Positions 1 to 6,405 of a stretch of DNA of 26,845 bases are shown piece by piece. The notes under the pieces were generated by a model. That model worked only from the letters and a program-made list of their open reading frames with translations, made no database searches and had not been told where the DNA came from. Position 1 is the first letter of the stretch, and the number at the start of each line of letters is the position of its first letter. Position numbers and translations under genes: made by a program. This DNA comes from an uncultured Blautia sp. (GTDB lineage Bacteria > Bacillota_A > Clostridia > Lachnospirales > Lachnospiraceae), in NCBI GenBank assembly GCA_905209435.1, contig CAJLTE010000035.1:1-26845 (forward strand). The letters run 5' to 3'.

Positions 1-544
1 TGAATCCTGTCTTCATCAGTTCCCCGGCAATACGCATGGTCTCCGGTGAAGTTGAGGAATACTGAAATACACCTGTATCATGAATCATTCCTGTATAGAT
101 TGGTACAGCGATCGTACGGATTACTTTCTCAGGATCAAGCAGTCCATAAAGCACTTCGCACGCAGAACTTATTTCGCCTCTGACATGATTAATCTGTGCA
201 AATCCCGGATTGCTGATGTGATGATCAATACAGGCTGTCTTCTTTGCAGTGTCGAAATACGGGCCAACAAGAGCAAGTCTGTCTCTGGAACTTACATCAC
301 AGGTAACAAAAAGATCGTACTCTTTGTCACCGTCCAGTTCTGTTTTAATCTCATCTATACAATCAATATGTCCAAAAACAGGTTTCGGGTTGTCCAGATA
401 GACGTCTACCTGAATTTCCGGATAATAGGTTTTTACATATAAATATAATGCCATACAGGAACCAACGCAGTCACCATCCGGACGGATATGTCCGCCGATT
501 CCCATTGTCTTTATTCCTTCCAGTATCTCCGCAATATTCTTCAT
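1..544 (-). CDS. nrnA: DHH-family phosphoesterase (NrnA-like oligoribonuclease/pAp phosphatase), 3' end cut by window edge
   Basis: The reading frame opens at ATG 544 and is still open at base 1, so about 181 N-terminal residues are visible and the C-terminal DHHA1 part lies outside. Family knowledge: NrnA degrades 2-5 nt RNA oligonucleotides from the 3' end and dephosphorylates pAp, using two Mn ions. Visible motifs are GGHIRPDGDCVGS near residue 17 (DHH motif I), a CDVSS segment near 82 (the motif II position), the eponymous IDHHISN near 108, and YTGMIHDTGVFQYSS near 150 (motif IV). All metal-ligand positions expected in this part appear present. The start follows GAGGGTG and lies 11 nt after the rbfA stop, so the gene is the next member of the rimP-infB-rbfA operon, as in many Firmicutes. 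A different DHH nanoRNase is possible, but the operon position favours NrnA. Confidence 0.88.
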   Translation of the reverse strand, partial: MKNIAEILEGIKTMGIGGHIRPDGDCVGSCMALYLYVKTYYPEIQVDVYLDNPKPVFGHIDCIDEIKTELDGDKEYDLFVTCDVSSRDRLALVGPYFDTAKKTACIDHHISNPGFAQINHVRGEISSACEVLYGLLDPEKVIRTIAVPIYTGMIHDTGVFQYSSTSPETMRIAGELMKTGF

Positions 545-555
545 GATTCACCCTC

Positions 556-948
556 TCAAATCTCTTCCTGTTCCTCAACCTGTCTGTGGGAGTTGTCCTT
601 CTTTGTAACGTCATCGATCAGTTTTGACATATTTACACCGTATTCAATGGATTCATCCAGAATAAAACGAATCTCCGGTGTGTTTCTCAGATTTAAGTTG
701 CGTGCGAGCTGACGTCTGATGTAACCTTCTGCACTGTTGAGACCTTTGATGGTCGCCTCTTTTGCTTCTTTCTCTCCCAGCACACTGATGTATGCTTTAC
801 ATGTTTTCAGATCAGGAGCCACTTCTACAGCCATGACAGATGTCATTGGATGAATACGCGGGTCCTTGATCTCATTGCGGATAATGGTGCTGAGCTCTTT
901 CTGAACTTCTCCATTGATCCGTGTATTCTTAATACTGTTTTTTCTCAT
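556..948 (-). CDS. rbfA: Ribosome-binding factor A
   Basis: This 130-residue protein is a 30S maturation factor that binds near helix 1/helix 44 of 16S rRNA and acts late in small-subunit assembly. The sequence shows the single KH-like RbfA fold: the N-terminal segment RINGEVQKELSTIIRNEIKDPR (here split, residues 10-31), the central VAPDLKTCKAYISVLG segment at about 43-58, and the RRQLARNLNLRNTPEIRFILDESIEYG segment at about 78-104. The length is typical (115-135). A short charged tail (HRQVEEQEEI) ends the protein. The start codon ATG 948 follows TAGGAG at moderate spacing. It lies 230 nt downstream of infB, an unusually wide gap for this operon, and is followed after 11 nt by nrnA. Confidence 0.95.
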   Translation of the reverse strand: MRKNSIKNTRINGEVQKELSTIIRNEIKDPRIHPMTSVMAVEVAPDLKTCKAYISVLGEKEAKEATIKGLNSAEGYIRRQLARNLNLRNTPEIRFILDESIEYGVNMSKLIDDVTKKDNSHRQVEEQEEI

Positions 949-1122
949 TTTAATATACTCCTATATTCAGATATAATAATGATTTCCTCACTCCAGCGTC
1001 TGTATCTCCGAATCATTACCGTTCACTTCCGCAGTAATGTTATCAAAACACCTCCTGGAAAACAGCAAACAACGACTCAGAAACATCCGTGTCAAATATC
1101 AAATTATATCTGTTACAAATAA

Positions 1123-1163
1123 GGTGCGCGTCACGCTGTCCGTAACACCATGAATCGCGCACC
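1123..1163 (-). promoter_or_regulatory. Hairpin in the infB-rbfA gap
   Basis: The 230-nt space 949-1178 has a perfect 8-bp GC-rich stem, GGTGCGCG pairing with CGCGCACC, around a 25-nt loop just after the infB stop. On the transcript it is followed by TTATTTG, which is too poor in U for a confident terminator. It could be a weak attenuator or an RNA-processing or stability element separating infB from rbfA. Further downstream the gap holds an AGGAGG at 1051-1056 and a TATAAT-like hexamer without a good -35. I see no clear promoter. Confidence 0.4.
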
Positions 1164-1178
1164 CCATATTTACATTAA

Positions 1179-4007
1179 CTATCTAGGTACTTCTACCATG
1201 ATATAAGCTTCTACTTTATCTTCTTCCTTGACATCGTTAAATCCGTCAAATACAAGACCACACTCGTATCCTGCCTTAACTTCCTTAACGTCGTCTTTGA
1301 ATCTCTTCAGGGATGCAAGTTCGCCTTCGAAGATCTGCTCTCCTTCTCTGGAAATACGAACCTTACAGTTTCTCTGGAAGATACCATCCAGGATGTAGCT
1401 TCCTGCAATAGTTCCAACGCCGGATGCCTTGAAAAGCTGACGTACTTCTGCATGACCGATAACTTTCTCCTCAAATACAGGATCAAGCATACCCTTCATA
1501 GCAGCTTCTACATCTTCGATTGCCTGATAGATGACTCTGTACAGACGAAGATCTACGCCTTCCTGCTCAGCAAGCTGTTTTGCTGTTGCATCAGGACGAA
1601 CATTAAATCCGATGATGATCGCATTAGATGTAGCTGCAAGACTTACGTCGGATTCATTGACAGCACCAACACCACCGTGAATTACTTTTACAACAACTTC
1701 TTCGTTGGAAAGCTTGGTTAAGCTCTGTTTTACGGCTTCTACAGATCCCTGTACATCCGCTTTGACGATGATCGGCAGCTCTTTCAGATCGCTTGCCTGA
1801 ATCTGATCAAAGAGGTTATCCAGAGACAGTTTACCCTTAGTTTCTTCAAGAAGACGATTCTTGTTCTCAGATACAAATGCACCTGCGAAGTTCTTCGCTT
1901 CTTTATCGCTCTCAAATGAAAGGAGGATCTCACCTGCATTTGGAACATCGCCAAGTCCGAGGATCTCTACCGGAGTAGACGGACCAGCTTCTTTGATTCT
2001 GCGTCCCTTATCGTCCATCATGGCACGGACTTTACCGTTGCATGCTCCTGCTGCGATAAAGTCTCCTACATGAAGAGTACCTTTCTGAACAAGGATGGTA
2101 GCAACCGGACCTTTACCTTTGTCAAGCTGCGCCTCGATTACAAGACCTCTTGCTTCACGATTCGGGTTTGCTTTGAGTTCACAAACTTCTGCTGTAAGAA
2201 GGATCATCTCAAGAAGAGTATCGATTCCTTCTCCTGTGTGTGCAGATACAGGAACGAAGATTGTGCTTCCACCCCAGTCTTCCGGAATGAGTTCATACTC
2301 AGAAAGTTCCTGTTTTACACGTTCAATGTTTGCACTTGGTTTATCAATTTTGTTGATAGCAACGATGATCTCAACACCTGCAGCCTTTGCATGGCTGATA
2401 GCCTCTACTGTCTGAGGCATAACACCATCATCTGCTGCTACGACCAGAACTGCAATATCTGTGGAGTTTGCACCACGCATACGCATAGCTGTGAAAGCTT
2501 CATGTCCAGGTGTATCCAGGAATGTGATCTTCTGACCGTTGACTTCTACTACAGAAGCACCGATATGCTGTGTGATACCGCCGGCCTCACCGCGTGTTAC
2601 GTTTGTCTTACGGATTGCATCCAGAAGAGATGTTTTACCGTGGTCAACGTGACCCATAACACAGACTACAGGTGGTCTCGGAACCATATCTTTCTCGTCT
2701 TCTTCATCCTCTTTGAGGAGTTCTTCGATGACGTCTACTTTCTCTTCCAGTTCTGCGATGATATCGTAATCCAGAGCGATCTCCTGTGCTTTTTCAAAGT
2801 CGATCTCATGGTTTACAGTAACCATCATGCCTTCCATGAAAAGTTTCTTAACGATCACTGACGGCTGCATTTTCATTGCTTCTGCCAGTTCACGGATTGT
2901 CATCTTCTCCGGAAGTGTGATTTCTTTAACCTCAGGTTTCTTTTCTTCCTGTTTTGGCTGTGGAGTTGGTTTCTGCAGAGCTTTCGGGATTCTGGAATTC
3001 TTATTAAATCCACCCTGATTTGGTCTGCGTCCGCCGCCCTGACTCTTATCGAAATCTTTCTTCTTATTCTTATTCTCTCTGTCACGCTCTCTCTTGCTGT
3101 CTTTAGAAGTCTTAGTCAGTTCTGGTGCAAATACCATATCGTCATTCTTTCTGGTATTCTGACGCTGTCCCTGACGACCCTGACCGCCGCCAAAGCGTCC
3201 TTCACCTCTGTTTCCATCCGGACGGCCCTGACCGTTACCCTGTGGTCTGCCTCCCTGACGGTTATCGCCCTGAGATCTTCCCTGACCGAAACGTCCACCC
3301 TGGCGGTTTCCGTCTCCCTGGAATCTGCCGCCCTGGCGTCCCTGGCCATCACCCTGGGATCTTCCCTGGCCGCCGAAACGTCCACCCTGACGATTTCCAT
3401 CGCCCTGTGGTCTTCCGCCCTGGCGTCCCTGACCGTCACCCTGGGATCTTCCCTGGCCGCCAAAGCGTCCGCCCTGACGATTTCCATCGCCCTGAGCTCT
3501 GCCTTCGCCCTGTGGTCTTCCCTGACGGTTTCCGTCTCCCTGCGGTCTTCTGTTGCCTGCTCCGGAGCGGTCCCCGTTATTTCTTCTTGGTCTGTCACCA
3601 TCTGTTCTTGAATTGTCAGAAGCTCTTCCTTCTGCATTTCTTGGTGAACCTGTTCTCTCGCCTTCGGCTCTTACAGGTTTCTTTCTTGTTGTTTTTCCTC
3701 CGTCACTTGCATTCTGTGCATGGTAAACGCGGATAATATTTTTTTTCTTTTTAGGTGCTTCAGTTTTATCTCCTTCAGATTTTGCTGTTACAACCTTTTC
3801 TTCTGTCTTGGGAGTATCCAATTTCGCAATATGCTCCTTTCCCCTGTTATTATTTGAAAATCTATTTTTTACTGCCGAAATCAGAGGCTCATCCACCATA
3901 CTCATATGGCTCTTGACATCAACGCCTCTGGATTTCAGAAACTCAATTACTTCTTTGTTCTGTCGTCCAAGCTCTCTGGCCAGCTCATGTACCCTTAATT
4001 TAGACAA
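1179..4007 (-). CDS. infB: Translation initiation factor IF-2 with long RGG/GQGR-rich linker
   Basis: IF-2 is the GTPase that brings fMet-tRNA to the 30S subunit and promotes subunit joining. The 942-residue product has an N-terminal IF2_N domain (1-50), a basic Lys/Arg-rich stretch (about 60-115), a glycine/arginine/glutamine-rich repeat region (about 150-285), a second IF2_N-like domain (365-412), then the G domain with GHVDHGKTS at 452-460, DTPGHEAF at 498-505, NKID at 552-555 and SAH at 588-590. Domains II, III and the fMet-tRNA-binding C-terminal domain follow to the end (EAYIMVEV). The start is TTG at 4007, supported by AAGGAGG eight bases upstream. That Shine-Dalgarno lies inside the last codons of ylxQ, so the two are probably translationally coupled. 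The repeat linker is the unusual part; the catalytic half is conventional. Confidence 0.97.
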   Translation of the reverse strand: MSKLRVHELARELGRQNKEVIEFLKSRGVDVKSHMSMVDEPLISAVKNRFSNNNRGKEHIAKLDTPKTEEKVVTAKSEGDKTEAPKKKKNIIRVYHAQNASDGGKTTRKKPVRAEGERTGSPRNAEGRASDNSRTDGDRPRRNNGDRSGAGNRRPQGDGNRQGRPQGEGRAQGDGNRQGGRFGGQGRSQGDGQGRQGGRPQGDGNRQGGRFGGQGRSQGDGQGRQGGRFQGDGNRQGGRFGQGRSQGDNRQGGRPQGNGQGRPDGNRGEGRFGGGQGRQGQRQNTRKNDDMVFAPELTKTSKDSKRERDRENKNKKKDFDKSQGGGRRPNQGGFNKNSRIPKALQKPTPQPKQEEKKPEVKEITLPEKMTIRELAEAMKMQPSVIVKKLFMEGMMVTVNHEIDFEKAQEIALDYDIIAELEEKVDVIEELLKEDEEDEKDMVPRPPVVCVMGHVDHGKTSLLDAIRKTNVTRGEAGGITQHIGASVVEVNGQKITFLDTPGHEAFTAMRMRGANSTDIAVLVVAADDGVMPQTVEAISHAKAAGVEIIVAINKIDKPSANIERVKQELSEYELIPEDWGGSTIFVPVSAHTGEGIDTLLEMILLTAEVCELKANPNREARGLVIEAQLDKGKGPVATILVQKGTLHVGDFIAAGACNGKVRAMMDDKGRRIKEAGPSTPVEILGLGDVPNAGEILLSFESDKEAKNFAGAFVSENKNRLLEETKGKLSLDNLFDQIQASDLKELPIIVKADVQGSVEAVKQSLTKLSNEEVVVKVIHGGVGAVNESDVSLAATSNAIIIGFNVRPDATAKQLAEQEGVDLRLYRVIYQAIEDVEAAMKGMLDPVFEEKVIGHAEVRQLFKASGVGTIAGSYILDGIFQRNCKVRISREGEQIFEGELASLKRFKDDVKEVKAGYECGLVFDGFNDVKEEDKVEAYIMVEVPR
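3257..3494 (-). repeat. In-frame 87-bp tandem repeat inside infB
   Basis: Codons 172-200 and 201-229 of infB encode the same 29-residue unit ([13 protein letters not shown] followed by [15 protein letters not shown] plus one variable residue, P or F). That is 28 of 29 identical residues over 87 bp per copy. A third, shortened copy runs from codon 230 to about 250 with small deletions. Degenerate versions extend from about codon 155 to 285 (3153-3545). The period is a multiple of three, so copy-number change would keep the reading frame. Confidence 0.85.
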
Positions 4008-4010
4008 TCG

Positions 4011-4310
4011 CTATACCTCCTTCATGATTGCTTTCGCAAAGTTCTCATCCTGGACAGCCAGACAGGCGCGGTACTCCTTTCCCATTGCTCTGCCTAAACT
4101 CTCTTTATCTGAGAGGAAGTAGATCGGAACTTCATAAAAACTGCACATGTTCCGAAATTTCTTCTTTGTATTCTCGGAGGCATCCTCAGCTACGATCACC
4201 AGCAGTCCTTTTCCGGTCTTAACAGATTTCTCTGTGGAAAATTCTCCGCTTACAGTCTTACCTGCTTTGGTAGCCAGCCCTATCAGCGACAGTACTTTGT
4301 TATTTTTCAA
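4011..4310 (-). CDS. ylxQ: YlxQ, L7Ae-family RNA-binding protein
   Basis: This 99-residue L7Ae/L30e/S12e/Gadd45-fold protein has SLIGLATKAGKTVSG near the N-terminus, GLLVIVAEDASENTKKK in the centre and GRAMGKEYRACLAVQDENFAKAI near the end, all typical of the YlxQ family in the nusA-infB operon. Relatives bind kink-turn RNA; the role of YlxQ in bacteria is poorly known. I chose the TTG at 4310 because AAGGAG lies about ten bases upstream and because the family begins directly before the LIGLA segment. An ATG at 4349 would add 13 residues that are out of family and would lie deep in ylxR. The TTG start overlaps the last codons of ylxR (stop at 4300), which suggests coupled translation. The stop lies 3 nt before infB. 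Confidence 0.9.
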   Translation of the reverse strand: MKNNKVLSLIGLATKAGKTVSGEFSTEKSVKTGKGLLVIVAEDASENTKKKFRNMCSFYEVPIYFLSDKESLGRAMGKEYRACLAVQDENFAKAIMKEV

Positions 4311-4578
4311 TATCTTCCAGCTCCTTCTTAAGTCGTTCATATACCTCATCCGGAACTGCAGTCTTCAGAGAACGCTCAAGTCCATGATTCTTGATTGCTT
4401 TGTCCAGACAGTCTCTGGAAAAGCACAGATACGCGCCTCTGCCGTTCTTCTTACCGGTAGTATCAAGCACAATCTCATCTTCAGTGGTCTTAAGAACTCT
4501 GATCATTTCTTTCTTGCTCTTCATTTCCCTGCATCCGGTACACTGGCGCATAGGAATCTTATTCTTCTGACTCTTCAT
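4300..4578 (-). CDS. rnpM: YlxR/RnpM family RNA-binding protein
   Basis: The 92-residue product matches the YlxR family: N-terminal KIPMRQCTGCREMKSKKEMIR (residues 8-28), then VLDTTGKKNGRGAYLC with the conserved GRGAY signature, and a C-terminal helix. Family knowledge: YlxR of Bacillus subtilis has been reported to bind RNase P RNA and to dampen its activity, hence the name RnpM. I recall this and cannot check it. The start at ATG 4578 overlaps the end of nusA by 20 nt and follows GAGG at about nine bases; an internal ATG at 4551 would remove the conserved N-terminus. Its Cys pair (CTGC) and a later Cys could bind metal, though not all family members keep them. Confidence 0.93.
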   Translation of the reverse strand: MKSQKNKIPMRQCTGCREMKSKKEMIRVLKTTEDEIVLDTTGKKNGRGAYLCFSRDCLDKAIKNHGLERSLKTAVPDEVYERLKKELEDIEK

Positions 4579-5743
4579 CTACAGGAACCTCTTCTGCTGC
4601 ATCTTCCTCTGTTTCGATTTCGTCTGCAGCATCATCAGCTGTGAGTTCTTCAGAAACAGTCTCTTCTGTTTCCTCTGCTTCATCATCATAATCATAGAAA
4701 TCACCGGACTCTCTTGCCTGAGTCTCACTCTTGATATCAATTTTAAAGCCTGTCAGTCTTGCTGCAAGACGTGCGTTCTGTCCTTCTTTACCGATTGCAA
4801 GAGAAAGCTGATAATCAGGAACAACTACTAAAGCTGTCTTCTCATCAGGATCTGCCATAACTGCAATAACTTTTGCAGGACTTAATGCATTCTCGATCAG
4901 GATTGCCGGATTCTCATCCCAGTTAATGATGTCAATCTTCTCACCGCGAAGTTCCTCAACTACTGCATTAACACGGGCACCGTTCATACCTACACATGCG
5001 CCTACTGCATCTACGTCCGGATCATTGCTCCATACAGCGATCTTTGTACGGGAACCTGCCTCACGCGCAATACTCTTGATTTCTACAGTTCCGTCCTTAA
5101 CCTCTGCAACTTCTGATTCGAAGAGACGTTTTACAAGGCCCGGATGAGTTCTGGATACCAGGATTCGTGGTCCTTTCGGAGTATCTTTAACTTCAAGGAT
5201 ATATACTTTGATTCTCTCAGTCGGCTCAAAAGTTTCACCCTTCACCTGTTCGTTCTCACTTAATACTGCATCTGCCTTACCAAGGTTGATGCTTACATTC
5301 TTGCCCATCACACGCTGTACAATACCGGTTACTACTTCTTTCTCTTTTCCATAGTATTCATCATACAGCACTTTACGTTCTTCCTCGCGGATTTTCTGCA
5401 GGATAACGTTCTTTGCATTCTGTGTCGCAATACGTCCGAATTCCTTAGACTGAATCGGAACCTGTATCATGCCTCCGATCTCAGCTCTTGATGTGATCTT
5501 CAAAGCATCTGCCAGAGAAATCTCCATTGCAGGATCCTCTACGTATTCTACGATACTTCTGTCTGCATACACTGAAAAATCGCAGGTTTCCGGATCAATA
5601 GTTACATGTACATTGTCAGCTTTTCCAAAATGGTTCTTGCAGGCCTGGATCAGAGACTGCTCAATTGCCTCAAGCAGAGTATCTTTGCTGATACTCTTTT
5701 CCTTTTCAAGGATATCCAGTGCCTCCCTTAACTCTCTGCTCAT
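4559..5743 (-). CDS. nusA: Transcription termination/antitermination factor NusA
   Basis: NusA binds RNA polymerase and nascent RNA and modulates pausing, intrinsic termination and antitermination. The 394-residue protein has the N-terminal polymerase-binding domain (1-130), an S1 domain (about 135-200, VVTGIVQRVMGKNVSINLG), then two KH domains with GxxG loops VGMNGAR (251-257) and IGKEGQN (317-323). It ends in a strongly acidic 45-residue tail (Glu/Asp-rich, from about 350) and, as usual for Firmicutes, lacks the C-terminal AR repeats of E. coli NusA. The start at ATG 5743 follows GGGAGG about eleven bases upstream, 24 nt after the rimP stop. It is the second gene of the rimP-initiated operon. 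Confidence 0.97.
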   Translation of the reverse strand: MSRELREALDILEKEKSISKDTLLEAIEQSLIQACKNHFGKADNVHVTIDPETCDFSVYADRSIVEYVEDPAMEISLADALKITSRAEIGGMIQVPIQSKEFGRIATQNAKNVILQKIREEERKVLYDEYYGKEKEVVTGIVQRVMGKNVSINLGKADAVLSENEQVKGETFEPTERIKVYILEVKDTPKGPRILVSRTHPGLVKRLFESEVAEVKDGTVEIKSIAREAGSRTKIAVWSNDPDVDAVGACVGMNGARVNAVVEELRGEKIDIINWDENPAILIENALSPAKVIAVMADPDEKTALVVVPDYQLSLAIGKEGQNARLAARLTGFKIDIKSETQARESGDFYDYDDEAEETEETVSEELTADDAADEIETEEDAAEEVPVDEESEE

Positions 5744-5767
5744 TTTTTTCTTATCCTCCCGAATTAA

Positions 5768-6232
5768 CTAAAACTCTATTGCGAGGCGTATCAGGGCTGT
5801 GTCTTTCTTATCAAAAACACGCTCGGTTCCATCCTCATCGATTGTCACACTGTTACTATCATATGCGGTTAAAACCCCGCAGAACTCTTTTTGTTTCTCG
5901 ATTGGCCGGTAGGTACGGATCTCCACCAGTTTTCCCAAGTTTCTCTCAAAGTCTTTGTCTTTCTTCAGCGGTCTGTCCAGTCCCGGAGAACTGATCTCCA
6001 TAATATAACTGTCCTCGATGAAGTCATTCTCATCCAGCTTATCACTGAATGCTCTGCTGACTACTTCGCAGTCATTTACTGTAATTCCGCCTGGCTTATC
6101 AATATATCCTCTCAGATACCAGTTGCCAGCTTCCTTAACGTATTCTACATCAACCAATTCAAAACTGTTCTGCTCTACGATCGGTGCCAGAAGTTCCTCT
6201 GCGCGCTTTTCATATTCTTCCCGTCTGCTCAT
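5768..6232 (-). CDS. rimP: Ribosome maturation factor RimP
   Basis: RimP acts early in 30S subunit assembly, close to uS12. The 154-residue product contains the two usual domains: an N-terminal alpha/beta part with FELVDVEYVKEAGNWYLRGYIDKPGGI followed by DCEVVSRAFSDKLD and YIMEISSPGLDRPLK (the SPGLDRPL signature), and a C-terminal SH3-like barrel from about residue 85. The chosen start is ATG 6232 because AGGTGGG lies just upstream and the protein then begins MSRREEYEKRAEELL, as in the family; a TTG nine codons upstream is open but lacks support. It is the first gene of the nusA-infB operon and is preceded by a leader hairpin and a clear promoter. Confidence 0.95.
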   Translation of the reverse strand: MSRREEYEKRAEELLAPIVEQNSFELVDVEYVKEAGNWYLRGYIDKPGGITVNDCEVVSRAFSDKLDENDFIEDSYIMEISSPGLDRPLKKDKDFERNLGKLVEIRTYRPIEKQKEFCGVLTAYDSNSVTIDEDGTERVFDKKDTALIRLAIEF

Positions 6233-6263
6233 TTTCCCACCTGCCTTTCTATGCAACAAATAA

Positions 6264-6283
6264 GAGTGGGCTCACGCCCACTC
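6264..6283 (-). promoter_or_regulatory. rimP leader hairpin
   Basis: In the 5' leader of rimP there is a perfect 8-bp stem, GAGTGGGC pairing with GCCCACTC, closed by a GTGA (GNRA-type) tetraloop and followed by TTATTTG. Similar GAGTGGG/CCCACTC hairpins stand before rimP in many Firmicutes as I recall them. The stem lies about 20 nt from the predicted transcript start and 32 nt before the start codon, which suits an attenuator or a protein-binding element. Its function is inferred. Confidence 0.6.
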
Positions 6284-6311
6284 CCATGTTTACAAGTTCT
6301 AATTTAGCTGT

Positions 6312-6340
6312 ATTGTAACACCAATTCTTTACAATTGCAA
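6312..6340 (-). promoter_or_regulatory. Sigma-A promoter of the rimP-nusA-infB operon
   Basis: On the minus strand a -35 TTGCAA (6335-6340) and a -10 TACAAT (6312-6317) are separated by exactly 17 bp. The predicted start is near 6305, giving a leader of about 73 nt that contains the hairpin at 6264-6283. A 9-bp stem (6339-6361) just upstream, overlapping the edge of the -35 box, may act as a weak terminator for parC. It is not followed by a T run. Confidence 0.8.
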
Positions 6341-6405
6341 GGCTTTTCCTGCAAAAACCTTGATTTTACTGGATTTGTTGCTTTTTAAGACAATTCCCAG
6401 CTGTA

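Noticed and set aside
2070..2861. Plus-strand open frame of 263 codons
   Set aside because: It is antisense to the IF-2 GTPase domain, which is strongly conserved on the other strand. The translated product is Cys/Phe-rich and has no family features.
3153..3545. CRISPR-like or mobile repeat
   Set aside because: The repeats are in frame within infB, have an 87-bp period without unique spacers and encode the IF-2 linker.
3125..3736. Plus-strand and second minus-strand frames across the infB repeats
   Set aside because: The GC-rich tandem repeat keeps several frames open. The products are Arg/Pro- or Arg/Glu-rich low-complexity shadows of infB.
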